DNA of 64,000 nt from Hyaloperonospora brassicae (GCA_947650285.1 CANTFL010001490.1:124001-188000), one strand, 5' to 3'; positions 53,237 through 64,000 are shown, counted from the stretch's first letter. The notes: generated by a model from the letters alone, not told the origin. Program-made: numbers and translations.

Positions 53237-54164
53237 TGGATCGCGCAGGGCGGCGGGTGCGCGTGCGGTTGTTGCTGGTCAACCAATTGGTTGGTGGCGT
53301 GGACGGCGGAAACGGCGGAGAAAGCAGCTGGTGGTGGTGTTTTGACCAATGAGGAGGAGGGCCTGAACCGGATGCCTGTCACGCAAGACGTGTGAAAGCG
53401 TCTGTGGATGGCGAGGGATGAAAAGAACCGGACGTTGTTCTTTTTCACATAGCAGCAACAGTAGTTGCTTGTTAGCAGTCATTATGGGAAAAACTGAATG
53501 CCCAACGGAGGTCTAGGAACCACCAGGACCTTCCCAAATGCTCAACATCTCCCACATCGTTGTCATGACAAGTTCCTGTGAATGTCCACGACAAAAAATC
53601 AAATCTGGCTACGGGGTCCTAAGCACGTGCATGTTCGTTCGTATTTCCTCGAAACGTTTTGCTATCCAATGTTGCGTTATATCGTGTTGTTTTTCTGTCC
53701 TGTAGTACACCTCCAGTTTTTATTCATGTTAGCGAATGTCAGACACCACGGCGCTTCCTTGAAACGTCCTTTGATCGAGTGCTGAGCAGACGTGGAACTG
53801 CACATGCCTGTAACCAGCCAACCGAAATGCGCATATCACACAGTATGTGCAGCACTGTTCCAAAGCTAAATCGACTTTACACCACATGTTGCATGTGGTG
53901 GGCAACGCATTGCTCGACTGCACGAATCGACCACGTCTTCGTCCGGTATCCGGCATCCGACTAATCTTCCCTGTACCGCTTCAGTGTATCATTGGTAAAG
54001 AGTTTGAGTCAACGCAAGTTGGTTGACCCGCTGGCATTTCAATCTCCTATAACGTCATACATATGCACGCTACGAACCAGCGTACCCCCAATTTGGCCAT
54101 CGAATTACAAGTGCATAGCACTCACTCATTGAGTTCGAATCGTGCGGTTGTACTCGTGGTGATG
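53237..54164. other. Intergenic between MSH2 and UTP20
   Basis: Holds the 3' flank of MSH2 and the 5' flank of UTP20. Short frames only. I found no clear initiator or terminator motif. Confidence 0.4.
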
Positions 54165-56615
54165 TCACGATCCGCTTCCTTCATTGACGACGAGCTCGCG
54201 AACTGCAGAAAGGGCTTCAGTACGCGTGAGTTTGTCAAGAGGGAGCGCAGCAAACGCGGCGACGAGCCTCTTGTCCAGCGCAATTCTCTTCGAAGAAGGA
54301 GCTTGCCTGGTCTCATCGAGTAGTGACGTCTCCTCCGCGGATCTTTTCGCGCATTTCTCGCCACCACAAGAGTCCTGACTAGTACCCAAAGCTCGTTCAA
54401 AACCTTCGAGCTCCTGGCTTTTCCTCCGAGCGCATTGGATGACAGACGGAGGGAATCCTGCCATCGATGCCACGTGGACGCCAAAGCTTTCCATGCATGG
54501 GCCATCCCGCACCTGGTAGACCATTGTGATATCCCTGTCGCTAGCTACAGCCGTTACGTGCTTATTCTGAAAGCCGCGAGGGTGCTCGCGCTCTAGAGCT
54601 GTCAGTTCATGAAAATGCGTGGCAAAGAGGCACAATGAGCGCGCTTTGGTGAGGAGGTACTCGGAGATGGCCCATGCCAACCCAAAGCCGTCGTACGTCG
54701 ATGTGCCTCGACCGAGTTCATCAATAATCACGAGCGAGCGTTCAGTGGCTTTGTGCAGAATGGCCGATGCCTCCAACATCTCAAGCATGAACGTCGACAC
54801 CCCCCGCTGCTGCAGGTCCCCTGCACCGACACGAACCAGCAACTTGTCGAACACAGGCAATCGAGCGACTTCCGCCGGTACGAAGCTACCAATTTGAGCC
54901 ATCACGGCAATGGTCCCCAATTGACGAATATAGGTGCTCTTACCCCCCATGTTGGGCCCCGTCACGAGCTGGAAACGCGATTGTTCACGATCGAACGCGT
55001 AATCGTTCGGGATGAAGTCCACGCCGTCTTGCAGTTCCACGCAAGGGTGACGTGCGCTTGTGAGCACAATGCAGTCACCATTAGCATCCAGCATGGGTCG
55101 GCAATACCCCGAGCCAGCATGGCATGCAGCGTGCGCAAATCCAAGCAGCACATCCAGTTCTGCTAGTATCGCAGTTGCCGCTTCAAGCACTGGCACATAC
55201 GTGCTAGCCACATCGACCGCTGCACTCAGCAAATGACTCTGTCGTTCCTCATATTCGCCGCGCACACGGCGGTAGTCGTCGGCTAGCGCCTTTAACTTTG
55301 TCGTCGTAAACAGGACTCCACTCACGAGTACTTGGCATATGTGCACGTGCGGCAACTTGGACAAACGGGCTTCTTCTTTCTTGTTGATAACACGGAAAGC
55401 AAAACCACGAACTTTGTCTTTCTCGCACTTGATCTCACCACCGATGTTGTCAAGAGCATTTTGGTGCTCTTCTTCGATGTCCGCAAGGATACCATCCCAC
55501 TCTTCACGCAGCGCCTGTAGATTCTCGTCGTGCTTGGCATTTACCACGAGAGTTGGACGGCTGTCCAAGTCGACAACCTCCTCGACGAGCTCTGTGTAGC
55601 CTCGCAAATCTGCTAGCACCTTGTCTAGCGGCGCAACGAACATAGGCTTCACCAGATTTGCTATCGTGTCATCACCACTACGACCAACATTCGCGCTCTT
55701 CAAGCACTGCAACACACGAGGCATTGCACCCACCGCTGCGTCGTATACGCTTACGAGGTCGGTAATCTTTGCATGCTTCTTCGTTTCCAGGCAGGTCGCC
55801 AGTCGACCTAAATCAGGCAGCGCTTTCATCCCTTCGTCGAGCAGCTCCATCCTGAGTGACGAGTCATTTACGAATAGCTGCACAACCCTTTGTCTCGTTT
55901 CAATCTGCTCCACATCAAGCAGTGGCTGTCGAATCCAGCGCTCGAGCAGCCGTCGGCCCATCAGTGTCTTCCCTCGATTGAGGATCTCCAAGACACTGCC
56001 TCCAAACGTCCCTCCTCCTGTCGCCGTAGCGCTTGGCTCCGGCAACAAGTTCAGCGACCGCAGCGCCGCACTGTCCAGTTGCATGGCCGACTCGAGGCTC
56101 CCTTTTTGCAGCGTGTAGCACCCAAAAGCGTCCGTGTCGGTCACGGCGCCAAGCGCGTCGAGCAAACAGGCCAGCGACCCGGCAGCCAGCTTGCAGGACA
56201 GCACGTCCGGCAGCACGGCCATTGTCTCGGCGCCAACGAGTCTCGAAACGTGCGTCTCGACGCCACGGACGTCGAGGAACACGTTCTTCTTCACGTAGAC
56301 GCTGGCCACGCCGTGTGTCTGGAGGAGCGCGTGGAGCTTCTTACCGTCACCGACGCCCTGCAGGTGCTCCAGGTCCGCCGACACGTAGCACGTGGACGGT
56401 GCGAGCTGCACGAGCAGCGACTCGAGATCGGCCAACTCGCTCGAGTCGGCGATCGAGAAGAGCAGCAGCTCCCACTGCTTCGTGTCTTCGTCTGCCTGGC
56501 CCTTGATGCACGAGGCACGCGCGCGGGGACGTCGCATGGCCACACCCACGTGCTTGAGGTGCTTTTCGTTGCGGATCTGCAGCGCCATCTCTGTCGGGGG
56601 AGCTCCGTCCAGCAT
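54165..56615 (-). CDS. MSH2: DNA mismatch repair protein MSH2, without the N-terminal mismatch-binding domain
   Basis: 816 residues against about 930-960 for the family. The start aligns with the connector domain II (VGVAMRR... then LESLLVQLAPSTCYV); the lever and clamp domains follow. The ATPase has Walker A GPNMGGKSTYIRQLG (about 551-565), the signature region GAGDLQQRGVSTFMLEMLEA, Walker B SLVIIDELGRGTSTYDGFGL, and LFATHFHELTALE. MSH2 pairs with MSH6 or MSH3 to detect mismatches in the nucleus. Domain I (about the first 125 residues) is absent. Just upstream of the ATG is an in-frame TAG within TTGCTTGTTGCTGTAG, which looks like a 3' splice site, so an upstream exon is possible; but only 343 bp separate this start from the divergent gene at 56959, and no domain I-like sequence is seen there. 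Confidence 0.9.
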   Translation of the reverse strand: MLDGAPPTEMALQIRNEKHLKHVGVAMRRPRARASCIKGQADEDTKQWELLLFSIADSSELADLESLLVQLAPSTCYVSADLEHLQGVGDGKKLHALLQTHGVASVYVKKNVFLDVRGVETHVSRLVGAETMAVLPDVLSCKLAAGSLACLLDALGAVTDTDAFGCYTLQKGSLESAMQLDSAALRSLNLLPEPSATATGGGTFGGSVLEILNRGKTLMGRRLLERWIRQPLLDVEQIETRQRVVQLFVNDSSLRMELLDEGMKALPDLGRLATCLETKKHAKITDLVSVYDAAVGAMPRVLQCLKSANVGRSGDDTIANLVKPMFVAPLDKVLADLRGYTELVEEVVDLDSRPTLVVNAKHDENLQALREEWDGILADIEEEHQNALDNIGGEIKCEKDKVRGFAFRVINKKEEARLSKLPHVHICQVLVSGVLFTTTKLKALADDYRRVRGEYEERQSHLLSAAVDVASTYVPVLEAATAILAELDVLLGFAHAACHAGSGYCRPMLDANGDCIVLTSARHPCVELQDGVDFIPNDYAFDREQSRFQLVTGPNMGGKSTYIRQLGTIAVMAQIGSFVPAEVARLPVFDKLLVRVGAGDLQQRGVSTFMLEMLEASAILHKATERSLVIIDELGRGTSTYDGFGLAWAISEYLLTKARSLCLFATHFHELTALEREHPRGFQNKHVTAVASDRDITMVYQVRDGPCMESFGVHVASMAGFPPSVIQCARRKSQELEGFERALGTSQDSCGGEKCAKRSAEETSLLDETRQAPSSKRIALDKRLVAAFAALPLDKLTRTEALSAVRELVVNEGSGS

Positions 56616-56958
56616 GGCGACCTACAGCAACAAGCAACAACCAGAACAACAACAATAGGCGCAACGAATCTCGTTGGCAGGTGCTGCCTTGATGCGTTGA
56701 TTGGCAAGAGTGAAGGTCAGGAGTGAAGGTCAAACGTGAACGTCAGGAGTGAACGTCAGGAGGGCAGGTCTATCAATGGCGCGCGCACAGTTGGCGGGCT
56801 TTTGTTTGTGTCCGGGTGCAAGAGCCCGTAGCTGGCAAACTACACACAGGAGTGGCAGTCGTGGGCGCTGATTGGATACTCTTCGTCGCCGACCGCAGCG
56901 ACACACAAACACACACAGTGTGCCACCATCAGCGCAACAAGTGCACCCACCACGTACC
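56616..56958. promoter_or_regulatory. Divergent promoter region with a four-fold GTGAAsGTCA repeat
   Basis: This is the gap between the MSH2 start (minus) and the 56959 gene (plus). At 56709-56762 four copies of a roughly 13-bp unit occur: two with GTGAAGGTCA and two with GTGAACGTCA; the latter include ACGTCA half-sites. They could be binding sites shared by both genes. No TATA box. Confidence 0.45.
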
Positions 56959-58515
56959 ATGTCAACCGACTGGCGCGTCGAGTATTCCAAGGCCGTGGCG
57001 GTCGAGGACGCGCGCACGACACTACAGGTACATAGCGAGACGCAGCCAGACAAAGTGCTGGCGTTTGTGGACGTGTTGCTGGCTCAGGAAGGCGGGGAGT
57101 GGTGGTTGAAGCTCCAGCCTCGAGTCAAACAGACCGCTCAGCGCCGCTCGAGCAGTGCTGGCCAAGCAGCAGCAGTGGCAGCTGAGCTGACCGAGTTGGA
57201 CAGGAAACAGCTCAAGAAGTTGAAGACGCGACTGGCTGCAGTAGGGACCGAGTTGCTCGTGCAGCTGCCGGCGCTGGACGCGTCGGTGGGTCGGAACGGA
57301 CCGCTGCGACGCGCTAAAGTGCGAGTGCTGCAGCTGCAGCTCGTGTGTCGCATACTGCGCTACGGCGCGTTGACAGGCAATGAACGTCGAGCAGAAAAGA
57401 AGCTGTTGAAGAAGGAGATTCGGGGCTTACTGGACCGTGTGGCGCTGCTGCTGGACGCGGCGAATCCGCCGCCTTTGACGGACGACGACGCGGCAGAACG
57501 CTCGCCGTTTCAAGCGTTTCTCGAGCACCACTTGGGGTCCAGACTAATGGTGCTGGTGCCCGAGCTGGTGCGGTATCTGCTCAAGGCCTACGAGCAGGGT
57601 GATGACGATGAAGGCGACAGGGGGATCGGAGGGGACGGGAACTGTGTAGTGAACGCTGTGCTGTCTACGGTACGCGTTAGCTGTGCTTTTTGTGCCTTGT
57701 TGCTTGTTGTATTGATGGTGGTGGTGGTGGTGGTGGTAGTAGGATCGTTGGTGTCGTGCGGTAGTGTCGTCGTAGTTGTGGTTCTGAGTGCGTGTTTTCT
57801 GTGGTGACTGCAGTCCGTGACGAAGGTGCCTTCGTGTTCACTGCGTGAAAAGCCGACCTCGGCGATGGCTGGCAACGATAGCATTCTGTCGGCATTACGC
57901 CAAGAGCGGTCAGTAAAACGCGAGCGTCCCAGTGCGAGCGAGGCGTTCAAGGAAGTCCTACTGCCGCATCAGCTGAAGCAGAAGCCAATGCAGTCGCGAC
58001 CTCGTAAATCGGGGCGAAGATTACTACGTCATTGCAGCAGCCCTGAAAGGAGTCAAAGCACAACGATTGGCACGCCAGCAAGTGCGGCATCGGTCCCAAA
58101 GTGCAAGACGGAGGGCTCGTCGACAGCGGACCAATGCAGCGTGCCTGGTTCGTTGTGCCGGGCCGCTGCGAAGACACACACAACACCTCTTTTTGATGCA
58201 AGCATGCCGGGACACTGTCGGTTACAGTCTTCTGCGTCCTCGTCGACAAAACCTGTTGTTCCGAGTGACCCATCAGTTCCGACCAAACGAATTCGGGTAT
58301 TGCCCAAATCTACCTCAAGCCGAACGGTGAGTACTTCTTCAGTTGTTGGGCGCACTCCAGAACGACCAAAGCAGTTGGCTGCGCGAGGTACCAGGGTTTT
58401 AGTCGAGGCATCCCCTCCACTGTGCAGGCCTAACACAGCCAGAAGTTCTGCCATGCGTCTTCTTCAGCCGAAAACATCACGACGAGGTGCAATTCCTCCG
58501 CCACTTTTCCAGTAA
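56959..58515 (+). CDS. Unrecognised two-exon protein: helical N-domain, basic disordered tail
   Basis: Exon 1 is 56959-57669 (237 codons) and exon 2 is 57814-58515; together they give 470 residues. The intron 57670-57813 (144 bp) runs GTACGC to CTGCAG, carries a (GGT)n run, and splicing keeps frame (AVLST|SVTKV). The ATG has ACCATGT context. The N-terminal 215 residues are compact and helical: EYSKAVAVEDARTTLQVH, LKKLKTRLAAVGTELLVQLP, RAKVRVLQLQLVCRILRYG, FLEHHLGSRLMVLVPELVRY. The second exon product is Ser/Pro/Arg-rich, suggesting a nuclear protein. I do not recognise the family. It is divergent from MSH2 and convergent with FAM192A (87-bp gap). The gene model is well supported; the function is unknown. 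Confidence 0.7.
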
Positions 58516-58602
58516 TCACAGGGCTAGAATGTGCATGGTGCATGTAGCGCAGTAAACAGCAAATGGTGACGTCCATTGGGTCCACCCTCTGCCTCGCCTG
58601 TG

Positions 58603-59628
58603 CTAACTTGCTGTGGTTCCGTCATCGCTGTCGCTACCGTACGACACCAGTCCACGCACTGCTGTACGCGGCTCTTCCTTTCGGGTCACGACGGACGTGG
58701 TCAAGTCCTCGACCTTTGCCTTCTTCGATCGTTGGTGCTTCGACTTGCCAGAGACCTCAGCAGCTACGACATGCCCGTTGCGTGTCTTGTCAGCCCTCCT
58801 TCGCTTGGCCTTGACCACGACCACCGCACGCTGCTGCTTCTTGCTTGCTGCCTTCGAGTCACTCTCTGCACTGAGCCTTTGCAATTGCTGGACTGTGAGC
58901 GACGCGTCAGCTTTCGACTTGGGTGCACTCCGCGCCACAACTGCAAACAGCCACGTGACCACAATTGACGCTCTTAGCTCAGCACCATCTGCAGCGTACA
59001 CAAACCAGCCTCTCGATGCGTACGAAAGTCCGCCAGGTCGTCGTTGTGCTGTGCCTGCCGCTGTCGCTCGACGTCGCTCTTCTTGCTCTCTAGTTCCGTA
59101 ATGTACGCAAACTCGTCGTCATCCAGTCCCTTGGGCGGAGCTGCCCACACAGCAACAAAAGAGCAGCAAGCGAGCCAAACGCCCGCAAGTGATTGTCGGT
59201 CAGGACCGTTGCCATAAAGGCAGTCTTACTCGAATGCATTCATCCATTCATTCACCCTCCCACCCATACGGACAAAAGACACACATGAGGCCACGCACCA
59301 AATGGGTTATTCTTCTCCTTCCAGTCACTGTCTTTTTTCTCTTGACGCTCTTGCAACTGTTCGTACAGTGGTTTGTAGCCGCCGGCGTCCTCTGCTCGCG
59401 GTGCTGGGGCCTCCGTCACGCGCTCTTCCTGGACGTTGTCACCAAAGAGCTACGGGCACACGCACATGTAAGCGGTGACAGCACCAATAGCGTCGTCAAT
59501 ATAGCGCAGGAAGAAGAGGTGCTTTGTGTCGTGTTGGACGGAGAGAGACGCACTCCATCGGAAGAGGTCAGGACGGACGTGGACACAAAGCCCGCGAGAG
59601 ACGCCCTTGCAGCTGCGTCACTTTTCAT
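58603..59628 (-). CDS. FAM192A/PSME3IP1 (NIP30) family protein, four exons
   Basis: Exons 59628-59554, 59449-59299, 59140-59006 and 58940-58603 total 699 nt (232 residues); introns of 104, 158 and 65 bp all run GT to AG and keep frame. The product follows the NIP30 layout: a short N-terminus with FVSTSVLTSSDG; YKPLYEQLQERQEKKDSDW (animal counterpart: LYERLQEQKD type); KGLDDDEFAYITELESKKSD (the conserved GLDEDE core); a charged helix; a Lys-rich middle; and a C-terminal LVSYGSDSDDG, similar to the acidic Ser-rich end of the family. In animals the protein binds the PA28-gamma proteasome activator in the nucleus. The ATG at 59628 is the first in frame that gives the conserved start. The model rests on splice signals and family fit, without transcript data. 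Confidence 0.8.
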
Positions 59629-62305
59629 GATGCGCTGGATAAAAGACGACGGCGATGTGACTGGGTGTTTGAAAAGGGCACCATCGCGGCATCTTCCTGC
59701 TTTATTTGTGGGTTTTTTACAACAAGCAACACCTGTAATTTTGTAAGACGAGATGCAAAAGTGTTTAAAACAGCGAATCAAATGTAGACTTTCCCGACGG
59801 ACAACCAACAGACGTTTTCGTCGAAGTGCATCGTGTCGTCAGGGCAGTCCGTATTTGCAATGTTCGGCGACGATTTGTGAAGCGACCCGTGTTGCTGTGA
59901 CTGTACAGATATGACTCACGGTCTATGGTGGTCACAAAATTGACGTCCGTCTTGTTCCCAAGGGCGATCAATGGAGCTTCTCGATGGGTTGAGCTACATT
60001 TCGGAAATTACCCCAGCAGGTTCCATAGCAGCACCTCCCAATGGCTCTTCACACGTCTAAAGGCGCAAGCTCGATCGGGTTAAACTCGATACTTATTGAG
60101 CAGACGATTTACGTCTGCAATGCGCCATACTTTGCCTTGCCAAAACATTTGGTAGATATGCCGCTAGGAAAACAACGTGAGCCTACAAAGCTGTTCCACA
60201 CGACGAGTCATGGGTACTCGACCACAAGCTGGAGACAAGCCGAGTCCTTGGAGGCGTGCGGGGCACAGACACGATTCGATTGACCTACATTTTGAATCGT
60301 CCATGTCAATCGTCAACACCGTTTTCATTCCATTGATGTGTCAAACGAACGGGCCACACGCAGCCCGTACTCGCACGGTCATACTGTAAAAGCCGAATCG
60401 TAGCACCACTTGTGGATACGACTGAGCTTCAAATACAAGATGTTGCGCTTGTACAGCGTCTTGGATCGCTTGGTCGGTAGCTTTTCCCATTGCTATCGAG
60501 CCGCAATCAACTCGAGTATCTCCCTTTCTGCTTTGTTGGACCAAAAGTTCGGTATAAAGTATATCCCTGTAGCATGGGCTGCCAAGTTGGCTTTCTACAA
60601 TGTTAGAAGTGGATTCGGCTTGCCATAGTTTGACTCGTGCCTGCTCTCGAATGCACTTGTGTAAGAACATTCGCAAACAGGATGACTTTGTAACACCTCG
60701 TCCAAACAATACTTTGTTCATGAAAAGCGATTTCTCGACTGTTTGCACATCACCGACTTCCTTATATCGTTAGCACAGTTCTAAGTGGGACGCTAACGCC
60801 CACACCCATCCACGGCCATGGGCTTTGGACGGCCTGGTATGACCGCCAACTGGAGGGTGGACGAGAGGCCGCACGCTAGTACTCGTTATTCAGATATGCA
60901 GTTCCAAATTGACACATGCTGTCACTCTGTAGTCACAGAGGCGCATTCGGGTTTTCGTTTATTCAGTAAACCATGTAGATGTTGGTCGTCGTGATGCCTT
61001 TTTTGAGCGTACATAAGGCATGCAAGTACGTTCTTTATGTCGTGTGATGTCGCATGAATAGGCAGATCCAAGTCACTTTTGCATCGCTTTCCCAAATTTG
61101 ATGTGGTCCAGTCGGTAAAGTCTCGCAAAACCATCTCGGTGGCCACAGTCTCGCTTGATCCCCTTCTACGCGGTGGTATGGCCCAGGATCTAGTAATATG
61201 GGATCTCGATCGGCTTCTCCGCAACATCCTCAGTCTACCTCACCTCATCCTGTAGATTTGTTCATGTCTCAAAAGCTGTGCAATGTGCAGGCTTTACAGC
61301 CGCAACTCTCAGTGAGGCAGCGCTCTCTGTATCAGCTTAGTTTGCCATTAAACGCCACGCCACTAACTAGAGAAAACGCCCAGCATGGACTCGGCTAACT
61401 GCACCGTAACGTTCAAGATCAAACCGAAGCTCTCGACGTAGTCGGTCACCTGTACACGACCTGGAAGATCACACCCGAAAAGATGTCTACTTATAGCGGT
61501 TTGAGGCAGTCGATAGCACAAACACCAAGAAGCCGCTACGAGACAAGAGTAGTCGCTAGCTCAACACCTGAATCTCGTACATCGCATCACACACCTACTA
61601 ACAAGTACTGGAACGAGCACGGAGAGGTTATAACGGCCAGTCCAACAAGTAGGGGTACAGCGTGATGATTAGCTCGAACGCGACGTATACTCGTGCCAAG
61701 ACCGCATAGAAGGCGCATGTGACAGTCGCACTTGCTTATGAATGTGCGCTCAATATATGTCCATCGAGTGACGTCAAAGGCGAGGTCATTCGAGACCTTC
61801 GGAGGCATATGATCGATAAAGGGATTGGCGCCGAGGAGCGCAGAATAACTACTGATTTGCTGCCATCCTCGACATCTATCCAAAATGTGCAGAAGCACGC
61901 TGAAGCAGACGCGTGAAACTTATGTTCTTCCTGGTAGAGCATCTTGACGTCTTATGAGAACGTTCCGTGGATACTCGAACCGACGATATGGACTATTGAC
62001 GCACACTTTCTCGATACCGTCGGTTTCGAAGCGAGCACAACATACGCTTGCACAACGCAAGAGATCGTCACCTAGAACACGCGCTATAGAAACGGAACAG
62101 CTTGTGCACCAATTTGTTCATGATGAGATGGTCCAGCATTGCACCCACGTCTCGTACGCCTTTGTTCATTGCTGCAAAGGAACAGAGCAAGTTCCTGTAT
62201 AGCTGTCATCATCTGACGCCCACTACGTGACCATCCAGCCTGCCCTCAACTACTCGTACCCGTGTGACCTCGGACCCCCCATGTACTGCAAAGCTTGAGC
62301 TACTC
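59629..62305. other. Stretch with decayed frames; no supported gene
   Basis: A 135-codon minus frame (60341-60748) and a 68-codon minus frame (59765-59971, with ALGNKTDVNFVTTIDRES) look somewhat coding-like and may be parts of one broken gene, but no family is recognised. Plus-strand frames at 61200-62200 are short and disconnected. The 5' flank of FAM192A and the 3' flank of SLP-2 are included. Confidence 0.3.
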
Positions 62306-63559
62306 CTAGGTCGACTCCGTGTCGACGCTGTCCAGTGTATACTCGCCGAGCTTTCCTTCAGCATCCTGATGGCCCGACTTGTCCGTAAGACGAGCAGCTT
62401 CCTTGCTGTTCTGTTTCTGGATGTTTCCGAAAATAGAGAGAGCTGACGCAACCATGCTAGAAGGGTCGTTGACGTTTGACGGCAGCAGCACGGTCGTGCC
62501 TTCCTTGGCGATATTACCAAACGCGTCCACATACTTTTCCGCCACCTGAAGTGCCACTGCGTCGCGGCCACCTGTCTCCTGGATAACGTTCGAAAGCCGC
62601 TGAATCGCTTCAGCCGACGCTTTTGCCTTTGCCAAAATGGCTGCAGCCGCTCCTTCTGCTTCCAAGACAGCAGCACGCTTCTTGCCTTCAGCTACATTAA
62701 TGTACGCCTGGCGCTCGCCTTCAGAATCCAGAATCTCGGCTCGTTTCCGACGCTCAGCCTCAGCTTGCATGTCCATTGCAGCCTTCACACTGCGCGGTGG
62801 AGCAATATCACGGATCTCGTACCGCAGACACTTGATGCCCCAGGCCTCGGACGCCTGGTTGATCGCTTCGACAATGCTCAAGTTGAGCGACTCGCGTTCT
62901 TCAAACGTCTTGTCCAACGTGATCTTTCCGAGCTCGGACCGCATGGTCGTCTGTGCAAGCTGCGTGACCGCATAGAGCGGGTCCTCGACGCCGTAGCTGG
63001 CATTGTACGGCTCAATAATCTTCACGTACAGTACGCCATCGATGCTGATCGTCACGTTGTCCCGCGTGATGGCTGTCTGCCCCGGGATTTTGATCGCTTC
63101 TTCCTTGAGCGAGTGCACATAGGCAATGCGGTCGACCAACGGGATAAGGAAGTGCAGACCAGGCGTCAGCACGTCGTGGAACTTGCCAAAGCGCTCGACG
63201 ACCCACGCGCGCTGCTGTGGCACAATGAGCACGCCCTACACATTGGCCGTCATTGAATGCAACAGTCAGTTTTTTTCACACCCTTCACCTCTTTTACTAT
63301 TTGTGCAGCTGGTAAGACCGCAACGAATGATACGACGCCATATCAAACACACAATCACAATGATAACGTCAACAGCTATAACTCTCATACGCACAAGGTT
63401 CGCAGGCGTGTCTTGCAGGCGCGGCATACCCGCGTCGTCAAACGACTGCACCAGAAGCGGACGAGAGCTGTGGAGAGCGCGCGACGGTCGGCGCGGGACG
63501 AGCGGCAGCGCGCGCGCGGCTAACGCCGGACGAGCGGTAGCGGTCACGAGGAGCTTCAT
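62306..63559 (-). CDS. Stomatin-like protein 2, mitochondrial (SPFH/band 7), two exons
   Basis: Exon 1 63559-63395 (55 codons) and exon 2 63235-62306 give 364 residues. The 159-bp intron (63236-63394) runs GTGCGT to TGTAG. Exon 1 is a typical mitochondrial targeting peptide, Arg/Ala/Leu-rich and free of acids for its first 40 residues. Across the junction the protein reads [20 protein letters not shown], the conserved SLP-2 opening. The SPFH domain follows ([58 protein letters not shown]), then a coiled coil with [20 protein letters not shown] and the C-terminal SLP-2 segment ([20 protein letters not shown]). SLP-2 organises cardiolipin-rich inner-membrane domains and scaffolds proteases. A GTG at 63232 is not the start. 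The gene is divergent from the ELM2 gene across about 207 bp. Confidence 0.9.
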
Positions 63560-63766
63560 GCGTTTGTGTGCAGATCACAAAGTACACACCAACATTCGAC
63601 ATGAACAAGGGACGACGGCCTGAACTAGTGTGCAGTCCACCAGTTGTGGCGCTGCGTGTCTTGTTTTGACTACCGCTGTCGGAGTGATGGTCAGCGCAGC
63701 AATGCTGTGGGGTTTGCACCAATCAGCGTCTGGCATCGCCATTTGCCCAACTTCTTGTTCGTTGAT

Positions 63767-64000
63767 ATGAGTCGACGCAGCAACAGCAGCTCGGACGATG
63801 ACGACGACGACGACGCGATTGGCGAGCGGCAGAGCGCGCGTAGCAGCCACAGCAACCGAAGCAGCAGAGAGCGCAGCGGCAGTAGTGGCAGCAGTAGCGG
63901 GGGCGCGTGTGCCCGTCAGTTCGTGGCGCTCCACTCGCGTGTTGGCAAGCGGTACCAGGCCGTGATCCCGGAGCTGCTCACGGACACGACGGAGCGTTTG
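63767..64000 (+). CDS. ELM2-domain protein, N-terminal part (runs off window)
   Basis: 78 codons from the ATG at 63767, open to the window end. A Ser/Asp/Arg-rich disordered start (with a run of seven Asp) leads into HSRVGKRYQAVIPELL, which matches the opening of ELM2 domains (RVG..YQA.IP). ELM2 proteins usually carry a SANT/Myb domain after it and recruit histone deacetylases in the nucleus; that part is outside the window. Confidence 0.6.
   Translation, partial: MSRRSNSSSDDDDDDDAIGERQSARSSHSNRSSRERSGSSGSSSGGACARQFVALHSRVGKRYQAVIPELLTDTTERL

Noticed and set aside
54184..56726. Plus-strand frames opposite MSH2, including one of 278 codons
   Set aside because: GC-rich shadow frames with compositional bias and no motifs.
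60341..60748. 135-codon minus-strand frame as an intact gene
   Set aside because: No domain recognised, neighbouring similar-looking frames are broken; kept only as a possible relic.
62765..63623. Plus-strand frames opposite SLP-2
   Set aside because: Mirror images of a clear SPFH gene and its targeting peptide.
1..64000. tRNA or rRNA genes
   Set aside because: I saw no cloverleaf with A/B boxes or rRNA core sequence by eye; a covariance-model scan would be needed to exclude short tRNAs.

Overview
The window looks like a chromosome segment of a plant-pathogenic oomycete (Peronosporales: Phytophthora or downy-mildew type). The evidence is a secreted protein with an RXLR-dEER-like N-terminus (3011-3619), an oomycete-type initiator just upstream of it, chromodomain-bearing Ty3/gypsy elements, intron-poor housekeeping genes with short GT-AG introns (65-159 bp), and no bacterial features. 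The lineage call is inference; no marker gene fixes the genus.

Layout. 1-31158 is a nest of Ty3/gypsy retrotransposons, all with pol on the minus strand. E1 has only its gag start, leader, primer site and 5' LTR in the window (1-649). E2 spans 4897-12168, with both LTRs, a pol frame broken by stops and most of gag deleted. E3 spans 14450-22250; it has different LTRs and appears to have landed inside an older LTR (14102-14449). E4 spans about 23180-31158; it is old and has two LTRs of different type. One candidate effector gene sits between E1 and E2. 31159-44155 is AT-richer and gene-poor: a long inverted repeat carrying a solo LTR with a perfect target duplication, a decayed Tigger/pogo transposase, and LTR relics. 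44156-64000 is the gene-dense part: UTP20 and MSH2 on the minus strand, a divergent unrecognised gene, a four-exon FAM192A/NIP30 gene, a mitochondrial stomatin-like protein 2 gene, and the start of an ELM2-domain gene. UTP20 (ribosome biogenesis), MSH2 (mismatch repair) and SLP-2 (mitochondrial membrane) are ordinary neighbours, not a pathway cluster.

The most unusual signal is in the retroelements. (1) E2 and its relatives are packed with short perfect hairpins (8-12 bp stems) in the LTRs, gag leader, pol and the 3' region; the host genes I read do not show this. Several hairpins keep perfect pairing in diverged copies through paired changes, one of them inside coding sequence where it alters an amino acid. 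(2) E2, E3 and E4 all carry a long antisense reading frame that starts just inside the 3' LTR, runs opposite to pol and overlaps the chromodomain/integrase C-terminus. It ends in a coiled coil and, between E2 and E4, is conserved at the protein level with many synonymous differences. Together these suggest an antisense gene and a structural (RNA or DNA) constraint in this element clade that I do not know to have been described.
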